Below, one piece after another: positions 6,658 to 13,286 of a stretch of DNA of 13,286 nucleotides (the first letter of the stretch is position 1; every line of letters begins with the position of its first letter). The notes under the pieces were generated by a model. It did no database searches. It saw nothing but the letters and a program-made list of their open reading frames with translations, and was not told the DNA's origin. A program made the translations under genes and the position numbers. The stretch spans positions 1 through 13,286 of the forward strand of contig CAZKAB010000045.1 in assembly GCA_964550615.1 (NCBI GenBank), written 5' to 3'. The stretch is from M55B144 sp964550615. GTDB lineage: Bacteria; Bipolaricaulota; Bipolaricaulia; UBA7950; UBA9294.

Positions 6658-7496
6658 CATCGAAACCGAAACAGACTATCCATCCAGTAGCAGGGTATTT
6701 GCTCGACCTAGATGGAACGGTCTATCTCGGCAAACGTTTGGTAGTCGGCGCGGCCGAAACGGTTGCGACGCTCCGCTCTCGCGGAAGAGCGGTCGTATTC
6801 CTGACCAACAAACCTCTCTATTCGCGCTTGGACTACGCAAAGAAACTCACTGGGCTGGGCATTCGCGCGATGGAAGACGACGTGATCAACTCTTCCCACG
6901 TGCTTGCGCGCTATCTCGCCAATCGCGCTCCCGGAGCGAGAGTATATGCCATCGGGGAACCGCCTCTGCTGAACGAGCTGGAAGCGGCTGGTTTGTCGTT
7001 GTGTGATGATCCCGACAGAATCGAGTATGTAATTGCCGCCTTCGATCGCACATTCGACTATCGAAAGCTTAATATCGCATTCCAGGCAATCAGGAAGGGA
7101 GCACACTTCGTCGCCACCAATCCCGATCGCACATGCCCGGTTGAGGGCGGTGAGATCCCTGATACCGCGGGAGTAATCGCAGCGCTGGAAGCGACAACAG
7201 GGAAGAAGGTCGAGGAGATCCTCGGAAAACCATCTCCACATATAGTACAGGTTGCCCTTGATCGACTGGGAGCGTCGGCCAAGGATTGTGCAATGGTCGG
7301 TGATCGACTGGAGACGGACATCGCCATGGGCCGCAGCTCTGGACTGATCACAATCATGACCATGACCGGGATCACAACACGGGCTGCTCTCAGCAATTCG
7401 ACACTCCAACCAGATTTCGTAATCGAGTCCTTGGCGGAACTTCCGGATCTCGATGCGCGCCTTTCGAGAAACGGCAGTGGGGGCGACAGAGTTTGA
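6654..7496 (+). CDS. HAD-IIA (NagD/PGP-like) phosphatase, copy 2
   Basis: A 280-aa HAD-IIA phosphatase paralogous to the one at 2600; shared blocks include FVATNPDR and GKPSPxIVQ. Motif I is D18-L-D20-G-T, motif II is T51 in FLTNKP (where copy 1 has SNNS), motif III is K192 in LGKPSP, and motif IV is GD217-RLETD222. The GTG start at 6654 is chosen because it forms a 4-nt GTGA overlap with the glpQ stop, with AAAGGA upstream. It has no signal peptide, so it acts in the cytoplasm on a product of its exported neighbour's reaction or on another phosphate ester. A glycerol-phosphate phosphatase is the favoured inference; phosphoglycolate phosphatase remains possible. The cap regions of the two copies differ more than the cores, so their substrates may differ. 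Confidence 0.85.
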   Translation: MTSKPKQTIHPVAGYLLDLDGTVYLGKRLVVGAAETVATLRSRGRAVVFLTNKPLYSRLDYAKKLTGLGIRAMEDDVINSSHVLARYLANRAPGARVYAIGEPPLLNELEAAGLSLCDDPDRIEYVIAAFDRTFDYRKLNIAFQAIRKGAHFVATNPDRTCPVEGGEIPDTAGVIAALEATTGKKVEEILGKPSPHIVQVALDRLGASAKDCAMVGDRLETDIAMGRSSGLITIMTMTGITTRAALSNSTLQPDFVIESLAELPDLDARLSRNGSGGDRV

Positions 7497-7594
7497 TCAG
7501 ATCCGCAACGCAGCCCACAGTTGTATCCATAGACTGTTGCTCCTTCGCCATTCACGATTCTTGTTTCCGGGCCTCAGGCAAGCTCAGATCCGCA
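7497..7594 (+). repeat. 11-bp direct repeat TCAGATCCGCA
   Basis: TCAGATCCGCA occurs at 7497-7507, immediately after the HAD stop codon, and again at 7584-7594, 87 bp later. The span given covers both copies. No function is evident; it could be a protein-binding pair, a relic of local duplication or chance. Confidence 0.4.
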
Positions 7595-7627
7595 TCCTCC
7601 GGCAGGTGCGTGCTCGTCCATTGGCAG

Positions 7628-7656
7628 TTGCATCAACGACAACGCACAACTACAAT
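7628..7656 (+). promoter_or_regulatory. Candidate sigma-70 promoter for glpK and downstream genes
   Basis: TTGCAT at 7628-7633 and TACAAT at 7651-7656 are separated by 17 bp, the optimal spacing for a housekeeping promoter, each close to consensus (TTGACA / TATAAT). A start near 7663 would leave a leader of about 40 nt before the GTG of glpK. This would allow glpK and the redox genes to be transcribed independently of the transporter and hydrolase genes. Promoter calls by eye are error-prone; the position just upstream of a plausible leader is the main support. Confidence 0.5.
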
Positions 7657-7686
7657 ATTGCGAAAGAAAACGCAATCAAACGCAAT
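7657..7686 (+). promoter_or_regulatory. Candidate operator: three ATTGCG/CGCAAT half-sites
   Basis: ATTGCG at 7657-7662 is inverted relative to CGCAAT at 7671-7676 (8-nt gap). A second direct copy, within the longer repeat AAACGCAAT, follows at 7681-7686, exactly 10 bp (one helical turn) on. The cluster overlaps the expected transcription start, a typical repressor position. The inverted pair could also form a 6-bp hairpin in the leader RNA. The cognate regulator is unknown, and no regulator gene lies in the window. Confidence 0.4.
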
Positions 7687-7704
7687 AACAAGAAGAAGGA
7701 TGTT

Positions 7705-9198
7705 GTGAGAAAGTACATCGGCGCAATCGATGTTGGTACGAGCGGGGTGCGTTTCGTGATATTCGATCGCGACGCCATCGTGGTCGCCTCCGCGCATGAA
7801 GAGGTTCCCCTCTCCTACCCGCAATCAGGATGGGTTGAGCAAGATCCGATGGCACTCGTGTCGGCGACTGTCAATGCAATGCGCACTGCCCTGCGGCGAG
7901 GCGGCATTCCACCCACAAGTCTCATTGCAATAGGAATGGCGAATCAACGCGAGACAACCATCATCTGGGACCGAACGACCGGAACGCCGGTATATCCCGC
8001 TATTGTCTGGCAAGACCGGCGAACGGCGCGCCGATGCTCTGAACTGAAGGCAACTGAACTTGGAGACAAGATAACGGAGCAAACAGGTCTTCCCATCGAT
8101 CCGTATTTCTCCGCAACGAAGATCGAATGGTTGTTCCGAAACATCCCCGGCGTCAGCGAGCACGCCGCCGCCGGGGATATACTGATCGGTACGGTGGATG
8201 CCTGGCTACTTTGGTCTCTTACCGGCAGACATGCCACCGACACCACCAACGCCTCCCGCACACTCTTGTTTGGCCTGCGTAACGAATCATTCGATCCTGA
8301 GCTTCTTGCCGTGTTCGGCATCCCCGCCGCGTGCCTTCCCGCGGTGGAGCCGAGTCTCTCGGCCTTCGCCAATATCCGCCCTGATATCTTGGGATCGGAG
8401 ATCCCCGTTGCAGGAATTCTCGGTGACCAGCAAGCCGCGCTGTTCGGCCATGCAGCATTCGAGTCCGGCCAGGCAAAGGTAACATGGGGGACGGGCGCAT
8501 TCCTGTTGACTAATACTGGACATGATCAGGTGCGAAGCAAACACCGGCTCATCTCGACCGTTGCTTACTCGGCTTTGCGGGAACAAACCCACTACGCTCT
8601 GGAAGGATCCGTATTCGCCGCTGGCGCAGCAATTCAATGGCTACGCGATGGATTGGGAATCATAGATAACGCATCCGAAACAAGCGCGATTGCGCATCGA
8701 GTAACCTCTACTGATGGCCTGTACTTCGTCCCTGCTCTCGCCGGTCTCGGCGCACCCTATTGGGATCCAACCGCACGTGGAGTGCTCGTCGGAATTACGC
8801 ATGGAACGCGCCGGGAGCACGTAGTGCGGGCCACCCTAGAGGCAATTGCCTATCAGACCTACGATATCGTGCGGTCGATGGAATGCGATCTCGGACGCGA
8901 TCTGACCCAACTGCACGTGGATGGAGGGGCGGCAGAAAACGACTTCTTGTGCCAGTTTCAAAGCGACCTTCTCGGAATACCGGTTGTGAGACCTTCTATC
9001 TTGGAAGTGACCGCGCTTGGAGCGGCATTCGCAGCCGGCCTGTCATCCGGATTCTGGGATGGTTTCAGCACGCTGTGCGATCTCACTCGCGAAGAACACC
9101 GATTTGAGCCGACCATGCCCCAAGAAAGCCGGGAACAGCTCCTGTCAAAGTGGCAAGTTGCCGTCGATCGTTCTAGGAACTGGGAGAAGGTGACGTAA
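7705..9198 (+). CDS. glpK: Glycerol kinase
   Basis: Phosphorylates glycerol to sn-glycerol-3-phosphate with ATP. It is an FGGY-family kinase of 497 aa from the chosen start. Hallmarks are YIGAIDVGTSG at the N-terminus, the glycerol-contacting NQRETT (R82, E83), W102 in VWQDRR, D241 in GDQQAALFG, the phosphate-binding TWGTGAFLLTNTG, and the FGGY block including HVDGGAAEND. The GTG at 7705 is preferred because it puts RKYIGAID at the N-terminus as in other GlpK proteins; the ribosome site AGGA lies only about 4 nt upstream, which is short. By remembered alignment, the His phosphorylated by HPr in Firmicute GlpK (YHFYG) corresponds to Asp in PDILG here, suggesting no PTS control. glpA follows with no gap. 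Confidence 0.93.
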   Translation: MRKYIGAIDVGTSGVRFVIFDRDAIVVASAHEEVPLSYPQSGWVEQDPMALVSATVNAMRTALRRGGIPPTSLIAIGMANQRETTIIWDRTTGTPVYPAIVWQDRRTARRCSELKATELGDKITEQTGLPIDPYFSATKIEWLFRNIPGVSEHAAAGDILIGTVDAWLLWSLTGRHATDTTNASRTLLFGLRNESFDPELLAVFGIPAACLPAVEPSLSAFANIRPDILGSEIPVAGILGDQQAALFGHAAFESGQAKVTWGTGAFLLTNTGHDQVRSKHRLISTVAYSALREQTHYALEGSVFAAGAAIQWLRDGLGIIDNASETSAIAHRVTSTDGLYFVPALAGLGAPYWDPTARGVLVGITHGTRREHVVRATLEAIAYQTYDIVRSMECDLGRDLTQLHVDGGAAENDFLCQFQSDLLGIPVVRPSILEVTALGAAFAAGLSSGFWDGFSTLCDLTREEHRFEPTMPQESREQLLSKWQVAVDRSRNWEKVT

Positions 9199-10629
9199 AT
9201 GCGGATTGCCGTAATCGGGGCCGGCGTTGTCGGCTCCCTTATCGCACGTGAATTGACACGCTACGCAGCGGACGTATTGCTGTTCGAACAGGAAGCCGAC
9301 ATCGGCTGGGGGATAACGAAGGCCAATTCGGCAATTGTCCACGGAGGATTTCATGAAACTCCGGGAACGGACCGCGCCCGATTCTGTGTCGAGGGAAACA
9401 GGCTCTATGCCACGTTGTGCAAAGAGCTGGATGTACCTCTGAAGCGTGTGGGAGCATACACGATAGCAATCTCGCAAGAAGATGTGACTGTTCTTGAGCG
9501 ATTGCGCGCTCAAGGAGTGGAAAACGGCGTTCCCGGGCTTGAGATACACGATGCTCCCACCGTACTGGCGCGCGAACCGAATCTGAATCCTAAGCTGCGG
9601 GCAGGGCTCTGGTCTCCCAGTGTCGGAATCACCGAACCGTGGGCGCTTGCCATCGCCGCAGTGGACAACGCGCAGGTAAACGGGCTCTCTCTCCACCTAT
9701 CCGAGGCCGTCACCGCAATCAGAACGAAAGAGCGTCGCATACGAGGCGTTGTCACTCACAAGCAGGAATATCCTGTGGATGCAATCGTAAACGCCGCCGG
9801 CCTGTTTGCCGATCGGATTGCAGGTATGGTCGGCTTGGCTGAGCCAATTCTGTTTCCGCGAAGGGGCGAATATGTCCTCATCGACAAGAAGGTGGGAGCC
9901 CTAGTCAATTCGGTAATCTTTCCCACACCGAACGATTCCTCAAAGGGTATACTGGTTCTGCCCACCGTGGACGGCGGTATCTTGCTCGGCCCCACTGCAG
10001 AAGACCTCGATCGTGACCAAAAGGAGTCACGTGAAACAACAACCGCCGGAGTAGAAGCTGCGATTGCGGGAGCAAGAAGCCTTTTGCCCGGTATCGGTCT
10101 TTCTCTAGTAACCAAGACGTTTGCCGGACTGCGCCCGGAGACGGCCGATGAGAACTTCGTCGTTGGCAAGAGCCCTGTCAAAGGCTTCTTCCAAGCAGCC
10201 GCGATGCGATCCCCCGGACTGACCGCCGCCCCAGCGGTTGCAGACTACCTTGTCCACGATCTGATGGCGCGCGAATTGAACCTAGGAAGGCAGCAATCGT
10301 TCCAACCGATCCGAAAAGGGATACGAAAGACACTCGAACTCTCCGACAAGGAAGGCGCGCCGCTTATTGAAGAGGACCCGCGCTACGGCCACATTGTATG
10401 CCAATGCAACCGTGTGACCGAGGGAGAGATCGTGGACGCAATCAAACGTGGAGCGCACACAGTGGATGGAGTGAAGTTTCGCACACGCGCAGGATTTGGG
10501 CGTTGTCAAGGAGGATTCTGCACGGACAAAGTTCTCCTCATCCTTGCACGCGAACTCGGCGTTTCCCCAGACGAAATAACCATGCACGGCAAAGACAGCA
10601 GGCTGCTGGCCGGTGAGGTGCGCCCATGA
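9199..10629 (+). CDS. glpA: FAD-dependent glycerol-3-phosphate dehydrogenase, GlpA-like with C-terminal [2Fe-2S] domain
   Basis: Oxidises G3P to dihydroxyacetone phosphate. It is 476 aa, with an N-terminal DAO-type FAD domain (GAGVVG at 7-12; family features such as AIVHGGFH and GLRPET) and a C-terminal BFD-like domain. The latter's four Cys, C401-x-C403 and C436-x4-C441, fit a [2Fe-2S] ligand set. E. coli GlpA has the same architecture. The ATG follows the glpK stop directly, with AGAAGGTGA upstream. It overlaps the next oxidoreductase by an ATGA, so the two are presumably made in equal amounts and form a complex. No transmembrane segment is seen, and no quinone-linked GlpC (CCG-domain) subunit is encoded nearby, so the electron acceptor is uncertain. 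Confidence 0.88.
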   Translation: MRIAVIGAGVVGSLIARELTRYAADVLLFEQEADIGWGITKANSAIVHGGFHETPGTDRARFCVEGNRLYATLCKELDVPLKRVGAYTIAISQEDVTVLERLRAQGVENGVPGLEIHDAPTVLAREPNLNPKLRAGLWSPSVGITEPWALAIAAVDNAQVNGLSLHLSEAVTAIRTKERRIRGVVTHKQEYPVDAIVNAAGLFADRIAGMVGLAEPILFPRRGEYVLIDKKVGALVNSVIFPTPNDSSKGILVLPTVDGGILLGPTAEDLDRDQKESRETTTAGVEAAIAGARSLLPGIGLSLVTKTFAGLRPETADENFVVGKSPVKGFFQAAAMRSPGLTAAPAVADYLVHDLMARELNLGRQQSFQPIRKGIRKTLELSDKEGAPLIEEDPRYGHIVCQCNRVTEGEIVDAIKRGAHTVDGVKFRTRAGFGRCQGGFCTDKVLLILARELGVSPDEITMHGKDSRLLAGEVRP

Positions 10630-11864
10630 TGCATGACTCGGTGGACGTACTTGTCGTCGGCGGTGGTGCAGCCGGAATCGCGGCAGCAAGCGCGGCCGCG
10701 AACCAAGGGGCGCGTACACTTCTGATGGAACGAGACGATGAGCCGGGCGGTGTGCTGAATCAGTGCATCCACACTGGCTTTGGGCTTCATCGATATCGCG
10801 AAGAGCTTTCCGGACCGGAGTTTGGCCACCGCCTGTTGCAGGAGATAGAACAGTCAGGGGCCGAGATCATCTCGGGGTGCAGCGTGCTGGAGATTGATCC
10901 GCATCGGTCGGCAGTGGAGGCAATCATGTCGACCGGGAAGATGCAGATAGTGCCGAAGGCGCTGGTCTGGGCGACGGGCGCTCGCGAGCGCCCATTTGGC
11001 AGCCTGATGACGCCGGGTCCGCGTCCTGCCGGGATATATACGGCCGGTCTGGCGCAACGCTTCGTCAACATCCATGGATTCCTTCCGGGCGGTCGCGCGC
11101 TCATCCTCGGTTCCGGCGACATCGGATTGATCATGGCACGACGATTGCATCTGGAAGGAATGGATGTCGTCGCGGTCGCTGAGATACAACCGTTTCCCGG
11201 TGGATTGACAAGAAACGTTGTGCAGTGCCTGGAAGACTATGATATTCCGCTTCTGCTGAGCCACGGCATCACCGCAGTACATGGCATCGATCGGCTCACC
11301 GGAGTCACACTGGCACGGGTGGATGGCGACAAGCGCCCGATCCCCGGCACCGAGAGGCATTTCGAAGTAGATACTCTCATCCTCTCGATCGGGCTAATCC
11401 CGGAAAATGAACTCATACTTCCATTCACGCAAATCGATCCTGTCAACGGCGGCCCCCGTGTGAGCTCGCTGATGCAGACGGATGTCCCGTGGCTGTTTGC
11501 CGCCGGCAACAACATCGTCGTGTTTGATCTGGTCGATTCTGTCGCCGCCGTGGGAGAGACTGCGGGCAAATCCGCCGCTCTATGGACGAGAGGCGAGCTT
11601 CCCAGTCATGAATCGATACCGCTCATGCGTGGGAAGAACGTGCTCCACCTCGTTCCCACTTCTCTGGTGCCGGAAACGCCTGCGACGGTCTATCTTCGCG
11701 TATCACATCCGATGCGGGAAGTGGAGATCCAGATTGGGAATAGCCTATCTCAGACAGTACCGGTAGCCCGCCCTAGTGAGATGATCGAGGTCCGCATTCC
11801 GAATGACGCGCTACGCGAGATGAAGAAGGAAGGCGAAGCCCTCGTGGAGGTGACCGACGCATGA
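10626..11864 (+). CDS. FAD/NAD(P)-binding oxidoreductase, partner of the GlpA-like subunit
   Basis: A 412-aa pyridine-nucleotide-disulfide-type flavoprotein. The FAD-binding motif is VVGGGAAGIAAA (GGGAAG at 12-17). A second Rossmann motif, GSGDIG at 162-167, is suited to NAD(P)H, and the FAD-closing motif LFAAGNN lies in the C-terminal half. A single Cys (C47, in NQCIHTGFG) sits after the first FAD motif, and no CxxC redox disulfide is evident. This family is repeatedly found between a GlpA-like dehydrogenase and DUF1667, for example in Thermotoga. The inferred job is to pass electrons from G3P oxidation to or from NAD(P) or a carrier. The first of two tandem ATG codons (10626, 10629) is used, because it forms the overlap with glpA and has GTGAGGTG upstream. 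Confidence 0.85.
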   Translation: MMHDSVDVLVVGGGAAGIAAASAAANQGARTLLMERDDEPGGVLNQCIHTGFGLHRYREELSGPEFGHRLLQEIEQSGAEIISGCSVLEIDPHRSAVEAIMSTGKMQIVPKALVWATGARERPFGSLMTPGPRPAGIYTAGLAQRFVNIHGFLPGGRALILGSGDIGLIMARRLHLEGMDVVAVAEIQPFPGGLTRNVVQCLEDYDIPLLLSHGITAVHGIDRLTGVTLARVDGDKRPIPGTERHFEVDTLILSIGLIPENELILPFTQIDPVNGGPRVSSLMQTDVPWLFAAGNNIVVFDLVDSVAAVGETAGKSAALWTRGELPSHESIPLMRGKNVLHLVPTSLVPETPATVYLRVSHPMREVEIQIGNSLSQTVPVARPSEMIEVRIPNDALREMKKEGEALVEVTDA

Positions 11865-12283
11865 GGGAGAAGACGTTGACGTGCGTCTCCTGTCCAATTG
11901 GCTGCGAAATCACTGTCAAGACAGAGCATGGTAAAGTGATTAAGACCTCGGGGAATCGCTGCCCGCGCGGAGAAACGTACGCGCGCCAAGAGGCGATCGA
12001 CCCAATGCGTGTCCTGCCCACAAGCGTTAGAGTAATCGGGGGAAGATGCCCACTTGTGTCAGTCAAGACGGACCGCCCGGTGCCAAAGAGGCTGATCGCA
12101 GAGATCATGCAACATGTACGTAAAATGTCAATCCGTGCGCCGGTAGAGATCGGACAGATCATAGCTAGCCATTTGAATGGAACGGACGCAAACCTCGTTG
12201 CCACCCGCACGGTTCCGCGAGCAGAATGCGCCGATCGGCGCGGGATATCTTGCGATTTGACGGAGATCGTACACGAGACGTAG
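11861..12283 (+). CDS. DUF1667 small iron-sulfur-like protein
   Basis: A 140-aa protein whose N-terminus reads TCVSCPIGC, then GNRCPRG about 20 residues on. C8-x2-C11-x3-C15 ... C34 matches the Cys spacing of a [4Fe-4S] cluster like that at the N-terminus of molybdopterin oxidoreductases. DUF1667 genes typically follow the GlpA-like and FAD oxidoreductase pair, as here, in an ATGA overlap preceded by GGAGGTG. It is probably the electron-transfer subunit of the G3P dehydrogenase complex, taking the place of GlpC; this is inferred from position and Cys pattern. The last 20 or so residues, with two further Cys (in AECADRRGISC), look less conserved. Confidence 0.85.
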   Translation: MREKTLTCVSCPIGCEITVKTEHGKVIKTSGNRCPRGETYARQEAIDPMRVLPTSVRVIGGRCPLVSVKTDRPVPKRLIAEIMQHVRKMSIRAPVEIGQIIASHLNGTDANLVATRTVPRAECADRRGISCDLTEIVHET

Positions 12284-12293
12284 GATAGAATAC

Positions 12294-13199
12294 ATGGATA
12301 CCAGCAAGTACTTCCTTATCGTGAATCTAGTCGCCGGACGTGGTCGATGCAAGGAAATATTCCCCAGAGTGAGAGCGGAATTGGATCGGCGTGGTCTGGA
12401 ATACGATCTTCACTTCACAAACGAGCCCTTGGAGGCAGCCGATGTCGCCGAGATGGTGTCGAAAGCGGGGTTCACTCACATCGTCGCCATGGGCGGAGAC
12501 GGAACGATAAACGAAGTAGTCAATGGGATGATCCACGCACAGACGGATCTTCCGTTGGGAGTAATCCCGGCCGGGAGCGGTAACGACTTCGTGCGTATGC
12601 TTGGCATCCCGCCCGATCCGATCGCCGCAATCGATCTTCTCATCAAGGGGGCGTCTCGCAAGATAGACCTGGGGTACGTGGTCGGTGATCGGTATTTCGT
12701 GAACGGCGTTGGAATAGGGATCGATGCGCAGGCCGCTCGAGACGTTCTTCAGATGGAGCACCTGCGCGGAGCCGCTGCGTATCTTTATGCTGTAGTAAAG
12801 GAAGTGTTCCGCTTCCAAGCGTTCCCAGTCACCCTTTCGGGAGATAACTGGACTGAGACAAAGACCTGTGTCTCGCTCGGCATCATAAACGGAAAGTACG
12901 CGGGTGGTGGGTTCAAACTCGCGCCACTGGCCGAGCTTGAGGACGGGATGATTGATGTCTCTGCAATCGGCGATTACTCAGTGCTTGGACGACTGCTTCA
13001 CTTGCCACAGGCGCGCAAGGGAACGCACCTGAAACTAAAACGCGTATACTACCGTCAAGCACGCGCGGTAACAGTGTCTTCGCCGGCAAAGCTGATCGCA
13101 CACATCGATGGAGAAGTCTATCAGCTGCCGTCCAATCCGTTTGAGGTCACCGCAGCTGCCGACGCACTCACGGTCATTGCGCCGCTTCCTTCAAACTAG
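12294..13199 (+). CDS. Diacylglycerol/lipid kinase family protein (DagK/YegS/BmrU)
   Basis: A 301-aa soluble lipid kinase of the DAGK catalytic-domain family. Motifs are the nucleotide-binding NLVAGRGR near residue 11, the signature GGDGT at 67-71 within AMGGDGTINEVVNG, PAGSGNDF, the VGIGIDA segment, and the C-terminal HIDGE with catalytic Asp. It transfers the ATP gamma-phosphate to diacylglycerol or a related lipid, giving phosphatidate. It starts 10 nt after DUF1667 with AGGA about 8 nt upstream of the ATG, so it is probably co-transcribed. In this context it may recycle diacylglycerol left when phospholipid headgroups or glycerol-phosphate polymers are turned over, but DagK homologues also sit in unrelated contexts, and YegS-type substrates vary. 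Confidence 0.87.
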   Translation: MDTSKYFLIVNLVAGRGRCKEIFPRVRAELDRRGLEYDLHFTNEPLEAADVAEMVSKAGFTHIVAMGGDGTINEVVNGMIHAQTDLPLGVIPAGSGNDFVRMLGIPPDPIAAIDLLIKGASRKIDLGYVVGDRYFVNGVGIGIDAQAARDVLQMEHLRGAAAYLYAVVKEVFRFQAFPVTLSGDNWTETKTCVSLGIINGKYAGGGFKLAPLAELEDGMIDVSAIGDYSVLGRLLHLPQARKGTHLKLKRVYYRQARAVTVSSPAKLIAHIDGEVYQLPSNPFEVTAAADALTVIAPLPSN

Positions 13200-13230
13200 A
13201 ACAGAGCACCGCTCCACGTCCAAGCAGCTA

Positions 13231-13286
13231 CTACAGCAATGTTTGTTCGGTTTCGGGATCGAACAGGTGGAGCATCTCCAGATTGG
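13231..13286 (-). CDS. C-terminus of ABC transporter ATPase, MsmK/UgpC/MalK type (partial)
   Basis: Read on the minus strand from the right edge, the last codons give NLEMLHLFDPETEQTLL and then tandem TAG TAG stops at 13231-13233 and 13228-13230. HLFDPET is the characteristic end of the regulatory TOBE domain in carbohydrate/glycerophosphate importer ATPases, so the gene extends beyond the window. It converges with the lipid kinase gene, leaving 31 bp between stops; the only structure there is a weak 4-bp GAGC/GCTC hairpin. It may energise the permeases at 103-1840, which lack a neighbouring ATPase, or another importer encoded to the right. Confidence 0.75.
   Translation of the reverse strand, partial: NLEMLHLFDPETEQTLL

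Larger units (their letters stand above)
7497..7704 (+). other. Non-coding region upstream of glycerol kinase
   Basis: This 208-bp stretch separates the second HAD gene from glpK. No convincing protein is encoded: the glpK frame happens to stay open through it, but the translation has no family resemblance or ribosome site. The left half holds one copy each of an 11-bp direct repeat and no clear terminator, so read-through from the upstream genes is likely. The right half carries a promoter-like pair and CGCAAT half-sites, listed separately. Confidence 0.7.

Noticed and set aside
7621..7656. TTGGCA at 7621-7626 as the -35 box for the TACAAT -10
   Set aside because: The spacing would be 24 bp, too long for sigma-70; TTGCAT at 7628 gives 17 bp.
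7453..7704. 84-residue N-terminal extension of glycerol kinase
   Set aside because: It begins inside the HAD gene and has no GlpK-like sequence. The GTG at 7705 gives the standard N-terminus and length; the open frame upstream appears fortuitous.
13200..13230. Bidirectional terminator between the lipid kinase and the converging ATPase gene
   Set aside because: Only a 4-bp GAGC/GCTC stem with a 3-nt loop is present and no T tract follows on either strand.

Overview
The window reads as one long glycerophospholipid/glycerol-3-phosphate (G3P) catabolic locus from an uncultured-looking anaerobic bacterium. Base composition looks mid-50s % GC by eye. Nearly all genes lie on the + strand, with ATGA/GTGA stop-start overlaps. 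No rRNA, tRNA, CRISPR array or insertion sequence was seen. The redox trio (GlpA-like + FAD/NAD oxidoreductase + DUF1667) is familiar from Thermotogota, Clostridia and other deep-branching anaerobes. The NosD-type beta-helix protein and the long DHH protein also have many archaeal and candidate-phylum relatives. A Thermotogota or Bipolaricaulota-like host is only a guess.

Layout. (1) 1-26 is the last codons of an upstream gene, probably the ABC solute-binding protein. (2) 32-80 is a terminator-like hairpin overlapping an equally perfect competing hairpin. (3) 103-1840 holds two ABC permeases (UgpA/UgpE type). (4) 1837-3469 holds a cytoplasmic glycerophosphodiester phosphodiesterase (GDPD) and a HAD-IIA phosphatase. 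(5) 3466-4686 is a DHH-family phosphoesterase. (6) 4683-5654 is a secreted beta-helix protein with stacked 22-residue coils and a cysteine ladder. (7) 5692-7496 holds a secreted GlpQ-type GDPD and a second HAD-IIA phosphatase. (8) 7497-7704 is non-coding, with a sigma-70-like promoter and three CGCAAT half-sites. (9) 7705-12283 holds glycerol kinase, a GlpA-like G3P dehydrogenase with a C-terminal [2Fe-2S] domain, a second FAD/NAD oxidoreductase and DUF1667. (10) 12294-13199 is a diacylglycerol-kinase-family lipid kinase. (11) 13231-13286 (- strand) is the C-terminus of an MsmK/UgpC-type ABC ATPase converging on the operon.

Working model (inference). Secreted GlpQ, possibly helped by the beta-helix protein, releases G3P or small glycerophosphodiesters from lipid headgroups or glycerol-phosphate polymers. 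The ABC transporter imports them. Cytoplasmic GDPD yields G3P. HAD-IIA phosphatases may turn some glycerol phosphate into glycerol, and GlpK re-phosphorylates it. The GlpA-like/FAD/DUF1667 complex oxidises G3P to dihydroxyacetone phosphate. The lipid kinase may return diacylglycerol to phosphatidate. The striking architectural feature is that the GDPD + HAD-IIA pair occurs twice, once cytoplasmic and once with a secreted GDPD, flanking the DHH and beta-helix genes.
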